A DNA stretch of 64,000 nt from Bacillota bacterium (GTDB taxonomy: Bacteria > Bacillota > Clostridia > Lachnospirales > Lachnospiraceae). Both the position numbers and the translations under genes were made by a program. Position 1 is the stretch's first letter, and each line of letters opens with the position of its first letter. Below the pieces are notes generated by a model that saw nothing but the letters and a program-made list of their open reading frames with translations, made no database searches and had not been told where the DNA came from. The DNA lies in assembly GCA_023458035.1 (NCBI GenBank), contig JAEXAX010000030.1, positions 32,253 through 96,252 on the forward strand, written 5' to 3'. Below, piece by piece: positions 60,511-64,000 of the stretch.

Positions 60511-61238
60511 TCATTACCATCCGTTGCTTTGTTTCTTCCCAGCAGCTTTCCGATCCGGGTGTATAAGCCCTCCCAGGCTCTCCGATATTTGTCTCCCAGC
60601 TTAAGGTATCCGGACAGCCACCAGCTGATTTCAGCCAACAGCACTCCGCCGATGATATCGATCCAGACATGTTGCTTGGTGAACTGGGTAGACAAAAAAA
60701 CCAGACCTGCAAAAACGGCCGAAAAAATCTGATACCACTTCGGTATTTCCCGACGACCGCGAATGCCGATATAACAGAACCAGCTGACCAGACAATGGAT
60801 CGACGGAAACAGATTGACCGGTTCATCGATCCGATAAATAAAAGCCAGTACCTGATCCCAGATCCCGGCGCCGACGATGGGCGGCCTGGTATTTGTAGTG
60901 GGATACAGCACAAAAATCACAAAACAGAACACCCGCGACAGAATATCCGCTGCCGCGAAGCGAAAATACCAGGACTTTTCCAACCTGGCCGCCAACACAT
61001 AATTGACTCCCCAGAACAGATAGCAGCCCAGATAAATCAGGCTCCAGATCGGCAGCACCGGTACCGCCATGTCGATAGAGCTTTCGATATTCCACCTGTG
61101 ACCGTCACGCAAAATAAAGCTGGTACCGGTATATATAATCAAATTAAAGAAAAAACCAAACAGCAACGGCCAAACTGTTCCCTTGCGCGGCAGCCAGCTT
61201 TTCTGCAGGCCGACCGACGGTTCCATAGACTTGTTCAT
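60507..61238 (-). CDS. PAP2-superfamily membrane phosphatase
   Basis: A 243-residue membrane protein of about six helices in the PAP2/type-2 phosphatidic acid phosphatase superfamily. Motif 2 is NLFPSIHCLVSW (near 139) with the catalytic histidine, and motif 3 is STQFTKQHVWIDIIGG, in which the usual SRxxxxxH is kept as a Gln/Lys variant. It probably dephosphorylates a lipid phosphate such as PA or undecaprenyl pyrophosphate. It starts one base after glcK stops. Confidence 0.87.
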   Translation of the reverse strand: MNKSMEPSVGLQKSWLPRKGTVWPLLFGFFFNLIIYTGTSFILRDGHRWNIESSIDMAVPVLPIWSLIYLGCYLFWGVNYVLAARLEKSWYFRFAAADILSRVFCFVIFVLYPTTNTRPPIVGAGIWDQVLAFIYRIDEPVNLFPSIHCLVSWFCYIGIRGRREIPKWYQIFSAVFAGLVFLSTQFTKQHVWIDIIGGVLLAEISWWLSGYLKLGDKYRRAWEGLYTRIGKLLGRNKATDGNE

Positions 61239-62189
61239 TTATTCTCCCAGCACCAGACGTGCCGCACCGTAGATTCCGGCCCGTCCGCCCAGAGTCGCCA
61301 AACATATCCTGGTATCCCGAAAGGCATACATGGCATATTTGCGGAAATATTTATTCACCACATCTACCAGCACCTGACCGGCATAAGACACGCCGCCGCC
61401 AAGCAGCAGTACCTGCGGATCCGTTACCACCGCATAGTTGGCCATGGCAAGTCCCAGGTAGTCGGCAAACTGTTCTACGATTTCTGTCGCCACTTCATCA
61501 TTTTCCTTATATGCGTCAAACACCTGCTTAGCCGTGATCTCTTTTTCACTGCGAAGCAAACTCGGCGCCTCATCCTTAGCCAACCGTTTTCTGGCCAGCA
61601 TGGCGATACCGGTGGCGCTGGCCACCTGCTCCAGACAGCCTGTCTGCCCGCAGTTGCACGGTACGTCCAAATCATCCACGATATGAGCATGTCCGAGTTC
61701 TCCGGCCGCTCCGTTGGTTCCGGCCAGGATCTTATTGCCAACGATGATTGCACCGCCGACGCCGGTGCCGAGGGTCAGCATGATAACATTCTGATAACCG
61801 GCTGCTCCGCCCTTCCAGGCTTCTCCGTAGGCTGCAACATTGGCATCATTGGCAGCCGCTACAGGCAAACCGCCGAGCAGTTTCTTCATCTCACCAACCA
61901 CATCGGTTCTACCCATATGCAGATTCACCGCTCCCAGAGCCACTCCGTCCTCGTTCACCGGTCCCGGCACGCCGACACCGACGCCAAGCACCTGCTCCTT
62001 CGTAATGCCTCGCTTGTCCATTTCAGACAGAATCGACTTGGCGGTATCCGGAAACACATGGCTGCCGTTATCTGTCACATCGGTCGGAATCGCCCATTCA
62101 GACAGCAATTCTCCCTCCGGTGTAAACAAGCCGAATTTGACTGTAGTTCCTCCGATATCGACTCCGATCACATACTGCGTATTACTCAT
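61239..62189 (-). CDS. glcK: ROK-family glucokinase
   Basis: A 316-residue sugar kinase that phosphorylates glucose with ATP. The N-terminal phosphate loop GVDIGGTTVKFG, the catalytic D115 in AAANDAN, the zinc site with H167 (GELGHAH) and CNCGQTGC cysteines (C178, C180, C185), and LTLGTGVGGAI are typical of ROK glucokinases. It follows hprK by 89 nt, with GGAGG before the start. It ties sugar entry to HPr kinase-based carbon control. Confidence 0.95.
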   Translation of the reverse strand: MSNTQYVIGVDIGGTTVKFGLFTPEGELLSEWAIPTDVTDNGSHVFPDTAKSILSEMDKRGITKEQVLGVGVGVPGPVNEDGVALGAVNLHMGRTDVVGEMKKLLGGLPVAAANDANVAAYGEAWKGGAAGYQNVIMLTLGTGVGGAIIVGNKILAGTNGAAGELGHAHIVDDLDVPCNCGQTGCLEQVASATGIAMLARKRLAKDEAPSLLRSEKEITAKQVFDAYKENDEVATEIVEQFADYLGLAMANYAVVTDPQVLLLGGGVSYAGQVLVDVVNKYFRKYAMYAFRDTRICLATLGGRAGIYGAARLVLGE

Positions 62190-62278
62190 GACTTTCTTCC
62201 TCCTTCATTCGCTGCGCGATTCCCGGCCGACCATTCCTCTGTCCGCGCTGCCTATTTCACTTTTCCCTCCGCCTACGT

Positions 62279-63208
62279 TCAATCGTCACTGCGCCTCATG
62301 CTGGCCTGCACTCTGGCATACAGCTCCTCGGCCGCATTATAGCCCATCTGCTTCTGCCGGAAGTTAACCGCTGCCGTTTCTACGATGATGGCCAGATTTC
62401 GCCCCGGTCGAATCGGAATAGAATGGCAGACAATCGAGTTTCCGAGAATCTCGGTAAATTCATCCTTCAGACCGATGCGGTCGTATTCCTTATCCTTATC
62501 CCATTCCTCCAGCTTAATCACCAGGTTAATGGTACTGGTTTCTTTAACGCTCTGCACACCGAACAACGTCTTCACGTCTACGATACCGATACCTCGAAGC
62601 TCGATAAAATGCTTCGTTACATCCGGCGCATAGCCGACCAGCGTCTCGGCGCTGACCCTCTTGATGGTTACTACATCATCCGTGATCAGCCGATGCCCGC
62701 GTTTTAACAGCTCCAGAGCCGCTTCGCTCTTACCGATGCCGCTCTCACCCATGATCAGCACTCCTTCACCGTATACCTCGACCAGCACACCGTGGATAGA
62801 GATGCTCTTAGCCAATTCCACCTTTAACCAACGGATCAGCTCGGCCACAAAATCAGAAGTTGTCTGATTCGTCTTTAAGATCGGCACCTGATAAGTATGC
62901 GCCAGTTCCAACATGATCTCATCCGGCGCCGTCTCGGTGGTATAGATCACACAGGGAATATGGCTGGACAGGAAACGCTCGTAATTTGCCCGGCAAACCT
63001 CCGGCGACTGATGCATCAAATAAGTAGACTCTACATATCCGACGATCTGAATGCGATCTGTATCAAAGTGTTCAAAGTATCCGGCCAGCTGTAAAGCTGC
63101 ACGATTTAAGTCCGGTGTCGTGATCTCGATCTTGTCGAACGGAATATCCGGAGTACAGATCTCCAAGTCCATCTTCTCTACGACCTGCTTCAGCATCACC
63201 TTCCCCAT
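62279..63208 (-). CDS. hprK: HPr kinase/phosphorylase
   Basis: A 309-residue bifunctional enzyme that phosphorylates HPr on Ser46 and removes the phosphate again, the hub of catabolite repression in Bacillota. Walker A is GESGIGKS (154-161), the catalytic DD pair is in LITDDVV (177-178) and the HprK signature ELRGIGIVDVKTLFG is at about 204. The C-terminal region is a family match. It precedes glcK and follows uvrC by 53 nt. Confidence 0.97.
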   Translation of the reverse strand: MGKVMLKQVVEKMDLEICTPDIPFDKIEITTPDLNRAALQLAGYFEHFDTDRIQIVGYVESTYLMHQSPEVCRANYERFLSSHIPCVIYTTETAPDEIMLELAHTYQVPILKTNQTTSDFVAELIRWLKVELAKSISIHGVLVEVYGEGVLIMGESGIGKSEAALELLKRGHRLITDDVVTIKRVSAETLVGYAPDVTKHFIELRGIGIVDVKTLFGVQSVKETSTINLVIKLEEWDKDKEYDRIGLKDEFTEILGNSIVCHSIPIRPGRNLAIIVETAAVNFRQKQMGYNAAEELYARVQASMRRSDD

Positions 63209-63261
63209 GACATATTACCCCCTTTAACATAGTCTTTTCTTCACATCATAGCACAATCGGC

Positions 63262-64000
63262 TCATTGGTGCCAGTCCTGCCTGAAAAATTGATAAACCGC
63301 CTCTGCGCTCCGCCGGTTCATGCCATCAACCGAGGCCAGCTCATCCTCGGAGGCAGCCCGTATTCCCTCGATGCTCTTGAAGTGCCGCAGCAAAGCCTTG
63401 CGCCGCACAGCTCCGATCCCGGCAATATCATCCAGCACCGAATGCAGTCCTTCCCTCGAGCGCAGCTCCCGGTGATAGGTAATGGCAAAGCGATGAGCCT
63501 CATCCTGCAGGCGGGTGATCAGATGAAAGCCCTCGCTGCGGATATCCAAAGCCAGCTCTTTGTTCTGATAATACAGTCCCCTGGTGCGGTGTCTGTCATC
63601 CTTCACCATACCGCAGACCGGAATCGACAGACCAAGCTTTTCCAACACCGTCAGAGCGATATTCACCTGGCCGCGGCCGCCATCCATCATGATCAGATCC
63701 GGCAGAGCGACAAAGCGTTTATCCCCATTTAGACTGCGCTGAAACCGTCTGGTCAGCACTTCTTCCAAACTATGATAATCGTCCGCCCCCATGATGGTCT
63801 TGATCCGAAATTTTCGATAATCACTGCGCTTTGGTTTCCCCTGCTCAAACACTACCATAGAACCGACCGACAGAGTACCGGCCGTATTTGAGATATCATA
63901 GGCCTCCATACGGGCTGCGCAGGTCAGCCCTAATAATTTCCTTAGCTCCTCGACCGCGCCAATGGTTTTGGCAGCCTCTTTTTTTAGACGCTCCTTATCC
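63262..64000 (-). CDS. uvrC: Excinuclease ABC subunit C, N-terminus outside the window
   Basis: About 246 C-terminal residues of UvrC, the nuclease of nucleotide excision repair that cuts on both sides of a lesion with UvrAB. The visible part begins within the middle UVR/linker region (KERLKKEAAKTIGAVEEL), carries the RNase H-like 5' nuclease domain (MMDGGRGQV with an acidic residue, and the KDDRHRTRGL segment) and ends in a helix-hairpin-helix pair (VLDDIAGIGAVRRKALLRHF). The frame reads past the right edge and has no start in the window. Confidence 0.96.
   Translation of the reverse strand, partial: DKERLKKEAAKTIGAVEELRKLLGLTCAARMEAYDISNTAGTLSVGSMVVFEQGKPKRSDYRKFRIKTIMGADDYHSLEEVLTRRFQRSLNGDKRFVALPDLIMMDGGRGQVNIALTVLEKLGLSIPVCGMVKDDRHRTRGLYYQNKELALDIRSEGFHLITRLQDEAHRFAITYHRELRSREGLHSVLDDIAGIGAVRRKALLRHFKSIEGIRAASEDELASVDGMNRRSAEAVYQFFRQDWHQ

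Noticed and set aside
1..64000. CRISPR array, prophage, insertion sequence or integrated element
   Set aside because: No regularly spaced repeats, transposase, integrase or phage genes were seen; gene content is core metabolism throughout.

Overview
The window is an ordinary chromosomal stretch from a low-to-middle GC (about half G+C by eye) anaerobic member of the Bacillota, probably class Clostridia and plausibly Lachnospiraceae-like. The pointers are long-form HPF, HPr kinase, ROK glucokinase, a two-subunit PyrD/PyrK dihydroorotate dehydrogenase, rubredoxin, L-lactate dehydrogenase, AsnA, Gram-positive wall features (signal peptides, a sorting signal, an LTA-synthase-like enzyme) and strong AGGAGG ribosome-binding sites. 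No phage, insertion sequence, CRISPR array or defence island was seen. Nearly everything is on the minus strand; only pdxY, a cold-shock gene and asnA (12.2-15.7 kb) run on the plus strand. The species was not determined.

Layout, in the direction of transcription on the minus strand. (1) 64.0-57.9 kb: uvrC (cut by the right edge), hprK, glcK, a PAP2 phosphatase, an MprF-like membrane protein, pssA and psd: carbon control followed by phospholipid synthesis. (2) 57.6-54.2 kb: GntR regulator, ABC ATPase and permease, thyA, folA. (3) 54.1-51.7 kb: an SPKTG-anchored surface protein, then ilvE. (4) 51.5-38.0 kb: tRNA-Pro(CGG), a DJ-1 protein, tig, clpP, clpX, engB, an AI-2E-family permease, valS, an LTA-synthase-like protein, folC, an uncatalogued 50-residue protein and a zinc-ribbon/TPR membrane protein: protein quality control, translation and envelope. 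(5) 37.9-36.9 kb: trxA, mscL, rubredoxin. (6) 36.6-26.0 kb: glnS, a MocR regulator, a CDF metal transporter, a two-component system and the pyrC-pyrF-pyrK-pyrD operon. (7) 25.9-15.8 kb: prfB with its programmed frameshift, purC-purF-purB, proC, a NUDIX hydrolase, an MBOAT/AlgJ-like surface O-acylation pair and a gene remnant. (8) 14.0-13.1 kb: ldh. (9) 12.1-3.9 kb: a lysine riboswitch with its own promoter and terminator, hpf, a one-piece amino-acid ABC transporter (binding protein fused to permease) plus its ATPase, a DUF1700-like protein, a THUMP methyltransferase, rdgB, a Na/Pi cotransporter and a YfcE phosphodiesterase. (10) 3.6-1 kb: a large secreted GH2 beta-galactosidase cut by the left edge.

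The most interesting item is the lysine riboswitch (11.88-12.07 kb). It is complete, with a consensus sigma-A promoter, an intact aptamer core and an intrinsic terminator. Yet the next gene is hpf, the ribosome-hibernation factor, which has its own promoter 100 nt downstream. Either lysine limitation feeds extra transcription into hpf and perhaps the amino-acid transporter behind it, or the riboswitch has lost its original gene. Other points worth a look are the small protein between folC and the TPR gene, palindromes at the beta-galactosidase and cold-shock promoters, and two gene remnants. I saw no wholly new multi-gene system.
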